From Gracilimonas sp. (lineage in GTDB: Bacteria > Bacteroidota > Rhodothermia > Balneolales > Balneolaceae): DNA of 64,000 nt. Position 1 is the stretch's first letter, and each line of letters opens with the position of its first letter. Position numbers and translations under genes: made by a program. The stretch is taken from the NCBI GenBank assembly GCA_022450045.1, contig JAKURD010000012.1, positions 31,792-95,791 of the forward strand, written 5' to 3'. Of the stretch, positions 24,651 through 34,352 are shown in pieces. Under the pieces are notes generated by a model. That model saw only the letters and a list, made by a program, of their open reading frames with translations. It had not been told where the DNA came from and made no database searches.

Positions 24651-27256
24651 ATGAGAAAACTTGAGAAGTTTACAAGATATAAGATAGCGTTGTTCTGCGG
24701 GGTGTTGATAGCATTTTTGATAAGCTTTCCTATACAATCAACGGCTCAGGTTATAATTAAAGAAAAGTTAGAGCTGACTGACAGTAACAAGAGCATACTC
24801 GGCAAGGCCTCGGTGCAAAACGAAGAGTACAGTTGTTGCTATTTGCACGTTGGTGGCCAGTATTCATTAAGAATTGGTGGTTTGCCGGTGGTTATCAATT
24901 ATGGGAAGAAGGAATAGGATTTGTAAGCAGTAATTTATACCGGGGCAAAATAATTGATTTAGGGGTATTCCCGCAGTGGAAGCATTTCAGTTTTTATTTA
25001 TACGATCCTGAAAAGGATAGAAGGTCCGATCATCTAAATGTCACATATTATCCTGAATCAGAAGACTCCTCCCTTGCCAAAATGCCGCCTCCCGTTGCCT
25101 TAGATTTTTTTGGTGACCCGTTTACTCCAAGCGGGGAAGTAACTATCAGGGAAGATGGATTTATGAGATTAGATATGAGGGGAGGCAGTATAGGGAGTAA
25201 AGATCTTTATATAGATATGCCAAGAGACAGCCTGATAAAGGCAGAAATTAAGGAAATTGATATAATAGAGCATGTTGATGTAGGAGTTGTCAGAGCTGGT
25301 GAAGTATATCGGTTTTACATTACTTCAGAATTCCCGATGGTTTCTGGCCAGAAGCTATATCCAAAGTATAAATATTGGAACAATTATGATAGAATTGCGG
25401 AACTTAGATTTGATGATTGGACCGATCTTCGTTTTGATGATCTCACCGTATTTATTGAAGTAGTCGAACATCCCAAAACACCTCGATATATCAGATTGAG
25501 ATCAAGTCCAAGTGAAGTGCTTCCGGATTATGATAAACAGGTATCTTTTAGCTTGGAAAGAATAAATAAAGACTATACAGCAGAAGATTTCCCCAAGGAT
25601 CAAAAGTTTGATGTTCAGATGGATGAGTCAAAAGAACAATTTGCTACACTGCACGATCCCGAAACCGGACAAAGGGGAACCAGTCTAAAGGAGGTTTCGG
25701 GGAATTTTCATATGGACATCCATACATATGAAGAAATAGAAGGATTTACAGGCAATATTAACGTCGAAGCTTCTACTAAAGTTTTAGGCCCTGTTGTAAA
25801 AGAGAAAGTTGAAATTTCCGGGGACTGGGATGTGGAAATTGTAAACAAAAAAATGTTTTTAGACTTTAGTCCCAATCCGGTGGGTAAAGGAGACACAGCA
25901 TTAGCACGGCCATACTTGATATATGCGAATGGAATTCAACAATATCTTCCTGCTAATTATCCTTTAGCGTATGCCAGTGTGGCAAATGCCTCAAAACCCC
26001 TGGGTACATTACGGAATGTTGCAACCGGTGAAACCTCTGATCGCTTGTACAATATGCCCCAGGGCGTTCAGTTTGTAACCCGCTCAGATATTCCTCAGGA
26101 TACTGCCGCAGCGCGCATGGTGGTGAGCGCATATGTAGACAAAGAAATACCGTCAGAAATTAACGGAATGTCTTTATCAAGCCAGTCTATAAGTGAAAGC
26201 AGAGCGATTTTGAATAACATTGAGCCGGCAGAAAAGGAACTGATGGAGCAACAGTTTCTTGAGAGGATAGAGAGTGAAAGTGTAAGTAATAGTATAAATC
26301 AAGGTCAAAACCTGGAAGCCAATTCCATTGGTATAATGAGTCACAATTCAGATCAGGATTATCTTTATGGATATGGAAATTTATTGATAACAGATAAAAC
26401 GTGTGACGAGGAGATCAGCCCATGTACAACTGAGGATCAAAATCCTCAAGAACTAAATATGGATGTTTTTGAAACATACTCAGAGGAGGATGTTTTCACC
26501 GGAAAAAGCGTAAAAAGTGAAGAGCAATTCACAACAGAAGTTAAAGGCTGTTCGTATCGTCTTGATCCCAATAAAATTCCCGGATATACATCACAACGTT
26601 TAGGGGTGACATTTCCACTAATCACGGTGCCGATTGAGCGTGATCCTGGAGAACCCTATTATGTACCCTTTTCCGATATGGAAATTGAAATCTGTTTATT
26701 AGAAAGTATGGAGAAATGGTTATTTAATATTGATAATTTGAGAATACCACTTTTTAGTTCCTATTGTTCACAACATGAATATCTTAATCTTGAAGATGGC
26801 AATAATACAGCTCTATTAACCAATCACATTAATAGTTATGAAGAATATCTAACCGTTGTAGAAGATATTGAGTATTGGGAAAAAGGCTCTTATAGTCAGC
26901 TTGGGGAAAAACCTAATAAATATGTTTTTGAAGCAGGAATAAAGATTCACGAAGACTATCATTTAAATCAATTAATAAACTCGCTTAATAAAAGGTTGAA
27001 TGACGCTTTCAAAAAAATAAGGACACTTCATTACGAAAAAAATGATTTTCAATGTCCGATTGACGTAAGAGAATCAGCAACATTTCAAATAAATCAAATT
27101 CTATCAGACGCTTATAATGCTGCTACCTCAAAACAATTGAATTTGGAAGAAATGAAACAAAATGAGATAAAAGCTGATGATTACTCTTCATCTAAGTATG
27201 AAGAGATATTAACGAACATTCAAAATTGGGCTAAAAAACAACCTTGGTTCCAGTAA
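24651..27256 (+). pseudogene. Exported metallopeptidase-like protein split by a frameshift
   Basis: The ATG at 24651 opens a frame with a clear signal peptide (KIALFCGVLIAFLISFPIQSTAQ) that stops at 24917. A second frame, open from before 24833 to 27256, carries the remaining 780 or so residues without any signal peptide. One base change between 24833 and 24917 would join them, so this looks like one gene of about 860 codons with a frameshift or sequence error. The product is mostly unrecognised beta-rich sequence. Near the C-terminus (second frame residues 706-710, bases 26948-26962) is HEDYH, a zincin HExxH motif, followed 36 residues later by a Glu in RESATFQ that could be the third ligand. 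It heads a cluster of exported proteins. Confidence 0.6.
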
Positions 27257-27272
27257 ATTTAAGGGGATTTTT

Positions 27273-28538
27273 ATGATGCTTAAACCAAAAAAATATTTCT
27301 TGTTATCCTTAATTTTTTTAGGGGCAGGAATACAAAATTCATTTAGTCAGTCTTTGTGGGATATTACTCCTAATTCAAAGAATTACGCTTCGGTAGCAAA
27401 CGATACAAGTTTGGCCAATTTAAAGAAACAAGTCGAAAATAAAGAATGGTTTGTTTCTGAGGACGCCTTGATTTTGTTAGCATATCACTATGGTAGTCAA
27501 CAGAAAGAATTTATTATTGAGAATTTAGAAAAACCTCCAAAAGACACATCTGAATATCTCTATTGGGATAAGTATTATTTCTACAATTTAATGAGAGGGT
27601 ATTTAGGAGTAGAAGAAGCAATTGCAGCTATGGACTCAGTGGCGGAGTTCGCACCAGATGGAAAAATAAAAATCAGGGCAATTTCCTCTTTGGCTGAGGC
27701 AGGTGTTTATAAACATTTTGAAAAAGTAAGAGAAGCATTTATTGAGGGTAAGAGCAACTATTTTTTACTCTTAAAAGCTTACCGCAATTCCCCTTATCAA
27801 GATGAGATAGGGAATTATTTAGAGATCATTATCCAAGATTCCACAATTTTTACCGCATTACAAGCCGCATCTTTGTATTCTGAATTTGATAAAATGAAAA
27901 CTGTTGAGCTTTTAGAAAACAGATTTTACCATTCAGAAGGAAAAAATAGAAAGGCCTTTTATGACAGATTAGGTATTCTAAATTCTGAGGGGCAATTTAA
28001 TAGAACAGTTTGGGCATTGGAAAATGAAACTGAGGAACATTTAATTGTTCAATATATTCCTGCTTTTAAATGGATTGAGGAAGGTAAAGTTTCGCAATCT
28101 TACATTAGGCCATCTTTCGTGCTTTTTTTAAAAAAATTATTCGAAAATTCAGAATCGGAACTGATACGCGGCCATATTAAAAATGGTTTTTTGAAGACTT
28201 ATAAGCCACTGCCTCCTGATCTTTCCACTAGTGAATTAAGCATGCTTGATAGTTTAATTACAATAAAACACCAAATTGCATCTGATACCTATAAATGGCT
28301 TGGAGATGAGGGTTTTGTTAAAGAACTGGATAATCGACTTCAGAATGCACGTCAGCATTTGGATCGAAATAATTATGAAAATGCTGCCAGACAGATTTCT
28401 AATTTTATTGATCGAGTTAAAAAAGTATATGAAGAAAGACAGATTGACAATAACAGTCCTCGGTATGTCACAAAAAATGGATATAAGTTTTTGTTTTACA
28501 ATGCAATATATTTATTAGAAAGATTATCTAATGAATGA
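27273..28538 (+). CDS. Exported helical-repeat protein with FIMAH-like C-terminal domain
   Basis: The 421-residue protein has a signal peptide (residues 1-26, ending NSFSQ) and then mostly alpha-helical sequence that could form HEAT-like repeats (ENLEKPPKDTSEYLYWDKYY, KIKIRAISSLAEAGVYKHFE). The last 75 or so residues (LGDEGFVKELDNRLQNARQH, AARQISNFIDRVKKVYEE, NGYKFLFYNAIYLLERL) resemble FIMAH-type helical domains found in surface proteins. The same domain ends the next gene, so the two are paralogues. It starts 16 bases after the HEDYH protein gene and is AT-rich. Confidence 0.7.
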   Translation: MMLKPKKYFLLSLIFLGAGIQNSFSQSLWDITPNSKNYASVANDTSLANLKKQVENKEWFVSEDALILLAYHYGSQQKEFIIENLEKPPKDTSEYLYWDKYYFYNLMRGYLGVEEAIAAMDSVAEFAPDGKIKIRAISSLAEAGVYKHFEKVREAFIEGKSNYFLLLKAYRNSPYQDEIGNYLEIIIQDSTIFTALQAASLYSEFDKMKTVELLENRFYHSEGKNRKAFYDRLGILNSEGQFNRTVWALENETEEHLIVQYIPAFKWIEEGKVSQSYIRPSFVLFLKKLFENSESELIRGHIKNGFLKTYKPLPPDLSTSELSMLDSLITIKHQIASDTYKWLGDEGFVKELDNRLQNARQHLDRNNYENAARQISNFIDRVKKVYEERQIDNNSPRYVTKNGYKFLFYNAIYLLERLSNE

Positions 28539-28629
28539 TTTAAATAAATCTGTAGTGTATCGAGAGGAAATTGATAAGGCAATTTTAACAGGTGGCGGTT
28601 TACAGAGAGCTCATCCGAGACATTGTTAA
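28531..28629 (+). CDS. Possible 32-residue ORF between the two paralogues
   Basis: The frame ATG AAT GAT TTA AAT at 28531 overlaps the end of the preceding gene by 8 bases and stays open for 32 codons (MNDLNKSVVYREEIDKAILT, then GGGLQRAHPRHC). No family is recognised. It may be a small gene, the remnant of a third gene lost between the duplicated copies, or chance. Confidence 0.25.
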   Translation: MNDLNKSVVYREEIDKAILTGGGLQRAHPRHC

Positions 28630-28647
28630 TAGAGCAGATATAGAACA

Positions 28648-30030
28648 ATGGAAACCATGTACAGACTAAATTTAAGACATACTATTATGCAATTTATTAG
28701 AAACAATTATAAAACAGGCATCGGATTAGTATTATTTTTGTATTGCTTATTATTAACAGTTCCGGCTTTAAGTCAATGTTATAAAATAGAATCAGATCTT
28801 GTTGTTGAGTCAATGAGAAGTGATCAACAATTGCATAACCTTGATGTTGATACCACCCAAATTGACTCTGTCTTCAATGCTCTTAGGCATGGAAAATTAT
28901 TAAAAAGTCAATATGCTGCATTATTTCTTGCTGAAAGAGGTGAGCGGGGCGCTATTGAGTTAATTAAACAAAAATACCAACAGGAAAAAGAATTTACTCG
29001 TGGTGCCTTACAATATTTAAAAGCGTTACATATGTTGAATGCCAGCTCAACAGAAACGCTCCTTATTTCCTTTGCTGATTCGGTATATCAGAACATATCT
29101 ACGGGAAATGCTGCCAGATCAGATTATTTTGTTTATCAAGAACTTACAAAAATGCTAATTGAAAAAAATAATTACTCCCAATTTCCCCGAGTAATTGAGC
29201 AACTTAAAAGTAGCAATAATGTTGAGAATAGAGATATACTCTTAAATTTACTTCCCACTTTTTTTAAAATTGAAGAACTCAGAGATGAAATTATAGAAAC
29301 CCTGCAATTTGTTTTGCAAAACTATTCATGTTCAGATGACCTCTTCTATGTTGTTAATATTACCTGTGCTTTTCCTGAGTCAGAAAAACTACAGGAAGCT
29401 CTTAAAAAAGTTGCATTAGAAGCATCCTCTCAAGAAATTCGTTGGTGGGCATTAGTAAGGTTGCAGGGGACTTATAATGACCAAAGCCTCTTGGATTTAG
29501 CATTAAATAACTTGGAAAATACAAGTAGTTCCGGTGAAATTGATAAATACTTGTCAATAATAACCAGCGAATATACTCCAAGGAGTCTATTACTCATAGA
29601 AAACCTAAAAGATAACAGCTCGAGTAATCTGGTACGGGAGAAAGCAGAAGAGGTCTACAATAATTATTGGTGGCTTTATTTTGAACCGGTTGGCAAAGCA
29701 TTTAATTACTCCCTGCCTCAAACCCTGGATAGTCTTCACGCTCACACACAAACCGTTGCATCTTATAGTTGGCTTGGTGATCAGGGCTTCGTCAAAGAAC
29801 TTACAAATAGATTGGAGAATGCCAGCCGCCACTTAGCTCGAGGGGATTCTGCCAATGCAGCCAAGCAAATCACTAATTATCAGGATCGGTTACAACAGGT
29901 GTATGAGCAAAACGGTCAAAATAATAATCCCCGGTTTGTAACGGAGGATGGCTACAAGTTTTTATTTAAAAATGCAGAGTATATACTAATCCAGTTACCC
30001 CAACATCCATCAAATCCAGACAATAAATAA
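28648..30030 (+). CDS. Exported helical-repeat protein, paralogue of the preceding gene
   Basis: The 460-residue protein has a hydrophobic export signal (GIGLVLFLYCLLLTVPALSQ). An in-frame ATG at 28687 would give a more typical signal peptide, so the start is uncertain. The middle is helical and repeat-like (ALRHGKLLKSQYAALFLAER, EIRWWALVRLQGTYNDQSLL). The C-terminus (WLGDQGFVKELTNRLENASR, AAKQITNYQDRLQQVYEQ, DGYKFLFKNAEYILIQLP) closely matches that of the gene at 27273, including the WLGD-GFVKEL block. Gene duplication within a secreted-protein cluster is the simplest explanation. Confidence 0.7.
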   Translation: METMYRLNLRHTIMQFIRNNYKTGIGLVLFLYCLLLTVPALSQCYKIESDLVVESMRSDQQLHNLDVDTTQIDSVFNALRHGKLLKSQYAALFLAERGERGAIELIKQKYQQEKEFTRGALQYLKALHMLNASSTETLLISFADSVYQNISTGNAARSDYFVYQELTKMLIEKNNYSQFPRVIEQLKSSNNVENRDILLNLLPTFFKIEELRDEIIETLQFVLQNYSCSDDLFYVVNITCAFPESEKLQEALKKVALEASSQEIRWWALVRLQGTYNDQSLLDLALNNLENTSSSGEIDKYLSIITSEYTPRSLLLIENLKDNSSSNLVREKAEEVYNNYWWLYFEPVGKAFNYSLPQTLDSLHAHTQTVASYSWLGDQGFVKELTNRLENASRHLARGDSANAAKQITNYQDRLQQVYEQNGQNNNPRFVTEDGYKFLFKNAEYILIQLPQHPSNPDNK

Positions 30031-30042
30031 CGGAGGACGGTT

Positions 30043-30732
30043 ATGAAGTTGTTGAAACATTTTTTAGTTGCATTGATAATCATTGTTCCCGGATACGATT
30101 CTTTACTTGCTCAAAACACGGTCTCAAAGGCTGAACCTCAGGCCTCTGCCTCTTCCTATACCGTTCCTGTTGGTACAAGTAATAATGAAATTCAGCTTGT
30201 TCTCGAAAACTCTACCGGAAAATCATTAAAAGATATTTCAGTAATAATTGACTCAAAGCCTTCCTGGATGCAACTGAATAATAATGAAATTGAAATAGCC
30301 AATCTTCAAGTTAATCAAGAAGAAATTGTTTCCTTTCTCTTTTCCGTCAATGGTGAAGCTACCATAGATGACACCGCTGTAGTCAATATCATTGCATCCA
30401 ATAACGAAGCGTTTATCTGGGCTAAAACCATTCGATTAAGTCCCGGCGCTCCAGAGAAATTTGAGCTCTTGTCAAATTATCCTAACCCATTTAATCCTTC
30501 CACCACCATTAGCTACCGGTTGCCGGCTCAAATGAATATCGTAGTTAGTATTTATAATATTTTAGGCCACAAAGTAGCCACCTTAGTTGAGGGGCCGCAA
30601 AATGCCGGACAGCATGAATTGCTTTGGGATGCAAGTAATATGGCCAGTGGTTTATACTTCTACAGAATTGTTGCCAAAGGGGAAAACACAAAAACCATTG
30701 TTGATCAAAAAAAGATGATGCTTATTAAATAA
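30043..30732 (+). CDS. Exported protein with type IX secretion (Por) sorting domain
   Basis: The 229-residue protein has a signal peptide (FLVALIIIVPGYDSLLAQ), a short beta-rich domain (residues about 30-135) and a C-terminal T9SS type A sorting domain (about 140-229). The last has the motifs NYPNPFNPSTTISYRLP, VSIYNILGHKVATL and GLYFYRIVAKGENT. It should be exported to the periplasm by Sec and then carried across the outer membrane by the type IX system. It starts 12 bases after the paralogue gene and ends the cluster. The tag is evidence that the organism has T9SS, although no T9SS machinery genes are in the window. Confidence 0.85.
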   Translation: MKLLKHFLVALIIIVPGYDSLLAQNTVSKAEPQASASSYTVPVGTSNNEIQLVLENSTGKSLKDISVIIDSKPSWMQLNNNEIEIANLQVNQEEIVSFLFSVNGEATIDDTAVVNIIASNNEAFIWAKTIRLSPGAPEKFELLSNYPNPFNPSTTISYRLPAQMNIVVSIYNILGHKVATLVEGPQNAGQHELLWDASNMASGLYFYRIVAKGENTKTIVDQKKMMLIK

Positions 30733-30897
30733 AGCTCCTGAAATGGGCATGATCGAAGATCTGTAGTGCATAAAGCCGGCTGTTCAATTTTATCCATCAC
30801 CTTCATAGGATGAAAAAAATATTTCCTGCGAACTCATTCTTCTCATCCCTTGTTTTCGAGATAAATTAACAGCCAATTATCTAAACTAAATCTATTT

Positions 30898-31854
30898 ATG
30901 AGTGAACAAATGAAAGCCGCTTTTATTGAAGAATACGGAGATCTTACTAACATAAAAACCGGTCAACTGGACAAGCCCGAAGCCGGTGAAGGAGAGGTTT
31001 TAGTACGGGTTAAAGCTGCCGGGGTAAACCCCGTGGACGCTGCCGTTGCACAGGGGATGCTTAAAGATGCCATTCCCGGGAAGTTTCCTTTAATCCCGGG
31101 ATGGGATGTAGCGGGTGTAGTTGAAGGCGTCGGCCACTCAGTCAGCCGTTTTAGTTCCGGTGATGAAGTTTATGCATATGCAAGACGTCCCAAAATTCAA
31201 CACGGAACGTTCGCAGAATATGTGAGCTTACCGGAATCTTACCTTGCCGAACGGCCAACCAATATTTCTATGGAAGAAGCCGGCGGAATCCCATTAGTGG
31301 GGTTAACAGCCTATCAATCTATTTTTGATTTTGGAGAACTCAAAAAGGGTCAGACCTTATTAATTTTAGGCGCTTCAGGTGGTGTGGGCACTTTAGCTAT
31401 TCAATTAGCGAAATCTGTTGGGGCAAACGTAATTGGTGTGGCAAGTGAAGCCAATCATGAATATATGAAAGAACTCGGAGCTGATATCACGATCGATTAC
31501 AAAAATAATCATGTGGGTAAAGCAGTTAAAAAAGCCCAGCCTGAGGGAGTTGATCTTATCTTTCATTGTTCACGCGGGGATTCTTTCACACAAGTTATGG
31601 AAACTGATGTATTAAAAGACGGCGGGAAAGTGGTTTCTATAACCAAGAGTAAACCCGATATCAGCGATGATATTGAATTTAGATACGTATTTGTAGAACC
31701 CAATGCCGAACAACTCGAGCATATTGCCGGGCTTGCCGATAACGGTAAGATAAAAGTGCCGGTTTCCAAAACCTATTCATTGGAAGAAGCCATACAGGCT
31801 CTTCAGGAAATTGAGAAACTCCACACCAGAGGTAAGTTGATCATTACCCCCTAA
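30898..31854 (+). CDS. NADP-dependent quinone oxidoreductase (zinc-independent MDR family)
   Basis: The 318-residue protein is of the medium-chain dehydrogenase/reductase type. The N-terminal catalytic domain has VKAAGVNPVDAAVAQG and the nucleotide-binding motif is GASGGVGTLAIQLAK (about residue 155). The zinc-ligand cysteines of alcohol dehydrogenases are absent, so it is probably a quinone/enone reductase of the QOR/YhfP type. The ATG at 30898 is preferred. A strong terminator follows at 31881. Confidence 0.87.
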   Translation: MSEQMKAAFIEEYGDLTNIKTGQLDKPEAGEGEVLVRVKAAGVNPVDAAVAQGMLKDAIPGKFPLIPGWDVAGVVEGVGHSVSRFSSGDEVYAYARRPKIQHGTFAEYVSLPESYLAERPTNISMEEAGGIPLVGLTAYQSIFDFGELKKGQTLLILGASGGVGTLAIQLAKSVGANVIGVASEANHEYMKELGADITIDYKNNHVGKAVKKAQPEGVDLIFHCSRGDSFTQVMETDVLKDGGKVVSITKSKPDISDDIEFRYVFVEPNAEQLEHIAGLADNGKIKVPVSKTYSLEEAIQALQEIEKLHTRGKLIITP

Positions 31855-31880
31855 GATTTATTACATAAAAATATCCCCGA

Positions 31881-31906
31881 AGCCGGTCCATAGGATCGGC
31901 TTTTTT
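31881..31906 (+). terminator. Rho-independent terminator after the quinone oxidoreductase
   Basis: AGCCGGTCC (31881-31889) pairs with GGATCGGCT (31893-31901) with one G-U pair and an ATA loop. A run of T follows. It is 27 bases after the stop. Confidence 0.85.
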
Positions 31907-32041
31907 ATTAACATTCATTTTCAGCTCTGTTGTCCCTGTTCAGGAATTTTAGCAAAATTAACAAGTCGAGAGCGGTTTGTTTTGTAAAAGGCATTTTCGG
32001 ATGGTATAATCCAATATACTTTCAACCAAAATGAATTTCTG

Positions 32042-33781
32042 ATGAAACGCCTTCTTTTTTTAACCTTTGTTCCGTTATTGCTCTCCCTAATTCTGATTCC
32101 CACTGAAACCCTGAAAGCCCAGATCGACCGCGAAGCCGGTAACCTGATCTCCACCCGTTCGGAGGTCATTGCCCAACGGGGTATGGTAGCTACCAGTCAG
32201 CCACTGGCAACACAGGTAGGGCTGGAGATATTGAGAAATGGAGGTAATGCGATCGATGCAGCTATCGGAGCCAACGCCGCAATGGGTCTTATGGAGCCCA
32301 CCGGCAACGGTATTGGGGGTGATCTCTTTGCCATTATCTGGCATGCCGAGAGCCAACAGCTTTACGCGCTCAATGCCAGCGGACGTTCTCCGCGCGGACT
32401 CTCCTACAACCGGCTGATGGAGATCCTGGAAGAAAAAGGAGAAAACAGCATTCCTGCCTATGATCTGCTTTCGGTCTCTGTGCCAGGAGCAGTGGATGGA
32501 TGGTTTGAGATGCACGAACGGTTTGGCTCGGTTGATATGAGTGATATTCTTTCGGAACCGATCTGGTATGCTGAAAACGGATTCCCGGTCAGTGAGGCGA
32601 TCTCGGCTTCATGGAGGCGCAGTGTTTCTTTTCTGAAGACTCAGCCCGGAGCTTTTGAAGAAACTTTTACCATTGACGGCGAGGGGCCTGAAAAAGGAGA
32701 GGTGTTCCGCAATCCTGATCTCGGGAATACCTTCCGTCTATTAGCGGAACAAGGTCGCGATGCATTCTACCGGGGAGAAGTTGCCAGAAAGATCGATACC
32801 TGGATGAAAGAGAATAACGGCTATCTGCGTTATGAAGATTTTGACCAACACCGTTCAGAATGGGTGGAACCGCAAACGGTGAACTATCGCGGCTATGATG
32901 TGTATCAGGTAGGCGGGAACGTGCAGGGAACAGCCGTACTTCAGATACTCAATATTTTGGAAGGATTTGATCTTAGCGAGACCGGATTTGGAACTACAGA
33001 AACCCTTCACTTGATGATCGAAGCCAAGAAGCTGGCTTTTGAAGACCGGGCAAAGCACTATGCTGATCCTGCTTTTCACGACGTTCCTTACGACGAATTG
33101 CTTTCCAAAGAATATGCTGCTGAACGCCGTAAATTGATCGGCGAACGTGCCCGCAGAGATCTCACCACCGGTGTAGAGGTACTGGAGGACGGAGACACCA
33201 TTTATCTGACCACCGCCGATGAAGAGGGCAATATGGTCTCTCTCATTCAAAGTAACTTCAGGGGAATGGGGACGGGATTTGTGGTTCCCGGAACCGGATT
33301 CAGTTTTCAAAATCGTGGAGAGTTATTCTCTCTCGATCCCAATCACCCTAATGTTTATGCTCCCGGCAAGCGACCGTTTCATACCATCATCCCCGGCTTT
33401 TTAATGAAGGACGGAAAACCGATCATGGCATTTGGTAATATGGGCGGGGGGTATCAGCCGATCGGACATGTAAGCATTTTGACTAATGTGATCGACTTTG
33501 GGATGAATATTCAGCAGGCCGGTGATGCCTTCCGCTGGGAGCATTCCGGATCCACCCAACCCACCGATGCCCTCTCGGATAAACTGACCGATACAGGACA
33601 GGTAAGCATTGAATCAGGCGTGGATTTTAGTGTTGTTCAGGCCCTCCGACAAATGGGGCATCATGTTCAGATCGGAGACAGCTTCTTCGGACGCTTCCAG
33701 GCCATCATGCGCGACCATGAAAAAGGCGTGTATTTCGGAGCTTCGGAGTCGAGAGTGGATGGTCAGGCTGCGGGGTATTAG
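32042..33781 (+). CDS. ggt: Gamma-glutamyltransferase-family Ntn hydrolase, exported
   Basis: The 579-residue protein has a signal peptide (to about residue 26, ETLKAQ). It has the GGT landmarks GGNAIDAAIGANAAMGLMEP, GNGIGGDLFAI and NASGRSPRG. The self-cleaving Thr should lie in GDTIYLTTADEEGN (about residue 383). FSFQNRGELFSL and the late GGGYQPIGH are as in the family of exported acylases. It should act in the periplasm on glutathione or gamma-glutamyl amides, releasing glutamate. Cephalosporin-acylase-like relatives share all these motifs, so the substrate is not certain. It is a monocistronic gene, 187 bases after its neighbour. Confidence 0.88.
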   Translation: MKRLLFLTFVPLLLSLILIPTETLKAQIDREAGNLISTRSEVIAQRGMVATSQPLATQVGLEILRNGGNAIDAAIGANAAMGLMEPTGNGIGGDLFAIIWHAESQQLYALNASGRSPRGLSYNRLMEILEEKGENSIPAYDLLSVSVPGAVDGWFEMHERFGSVDMSDILSEPIWYAENGFPVSEAISASWRRSVSFLKTQPGAFEETFTIDGEGPEKGEVFRNPDLGNTFRLLAEQGRDAFYRGEVARKIDTWMKENNGYLRYEDFDQHRSEWVEPQTVNYRGYDVYQVGGNVQGTAVLQILNILEGFDLSETGFGTTETLHLMIEAKKLAFEDRAKHYADPAFHDVPYDELLSKEYAAERRKLIGERARRDLTTGVEVLEDGDTIYLTTADEEGNMVSLIQSNFRGMGTGFVVPGTGFSFQNRGELFSLDPNHPNVYAPGKRPFHTIIPGFLMKDGKPIMAFGNMGGGYQPIGHVSILTNVIDFGMNIQQAGDAFRWEHSGSTQPTDALSDKLTDTGQVSIESGVDFSVVQALRQMGHHVQIGDSFFGRFQAIMRDHEKGVYFGASESRVDGQAAGY

Positions 33782-33869
33782 GATCTGCATCAATATCCTT
33801 ACAGGAAGCCAGAGCTTCCGGGACTACGTTGTCCCGAGCCTTGGGAGAGCTTAGCAATGAGGGTAAACC

Positions 33870-34352
33870 TCAGCTAAATAGCTCTCCAAATTGCTCATTC
33901 CATGGAGTATGAATATTAATAAAACGAAAGTCTACAGATGTGTTTTCAGTTAAAATCTTAATTGGTATTTCAGAACGCGCGTCAGCTGTAACGTAAAAAG
34001 CTACATCGGGGTCACAATGTGCTTGTGCAAATAGCTTTGAGTCATTGGGAATCAGAACCCGTGGCAACTTCTTTTTCTTAAGTACCTTCTTCTCCTCAAA
34101 AAGGATCCGAGCAAAAAGCCCGGTTTGCTCAGCATCATCAATATTGAAAGGAGAAACCATAATTTGCTTGAGTGGTAAATCACTTCGCTCGCCACGAACA
34201 CAATACTCTGCAATGGATATTGTGGAGGTTTTCAGGGTAAAATCATGATCTAAAAAATACCGATAATACCCCTTGGCATTTTCATGAAGCTTTTCATTTT
34301 TATTTAACAACCGTATAAAAAAACTGGTATCTAAAAGAACAGCTTCACTCAT
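33870..34352 (-). CDS. PIN-domain protein
   Basis: The 160-residue protein begins with the PIN motif LLDTSFFIRLLNKNE (first acidic residue at about position 8). A central Glu lies in TISIAEYCVRG, and acidic residues are in IPNDSKLFAQAH and YVTADARSE. PIN domains are metal-dependent RNases, often the toxin of VapBC-type pairs. The start overlaps the stop of a 259-residue upstream gene by 8 bases, so both are co-translated. That partner is far larger than a normal VapB antitoxin, so the pair may not be a classical toxin-antitoxin system. Confidence 0.75.
   Translation of the reverse strand: MSEAVLLDTSFFIRLLNKNEKLHENAKGYYRYFLDHDFTLKTSTISIAEYCVRGERSDLPLKQIMVSPFNIDDAEQTGLFARILFEEKKVLKKKKLPRVLIPNDSKLFAQAHCDPDVAFYVTADARSEIPIKILTENTSVDFRFINIHTPWNEQFGELFS

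Noticed and set aside
24833-24841. ATG at 24833 as the true start of the HEDYH protein
   Set aside because: It would leave the exported protein without its signal peptide, which lies in the other frame.
24833-24917. Programmed ribosomal frameshift in the HEDYH gene
   Set aside because: No slippery heptamer or downstream pseudoknot is visible; decay or sequencing error is simpler.
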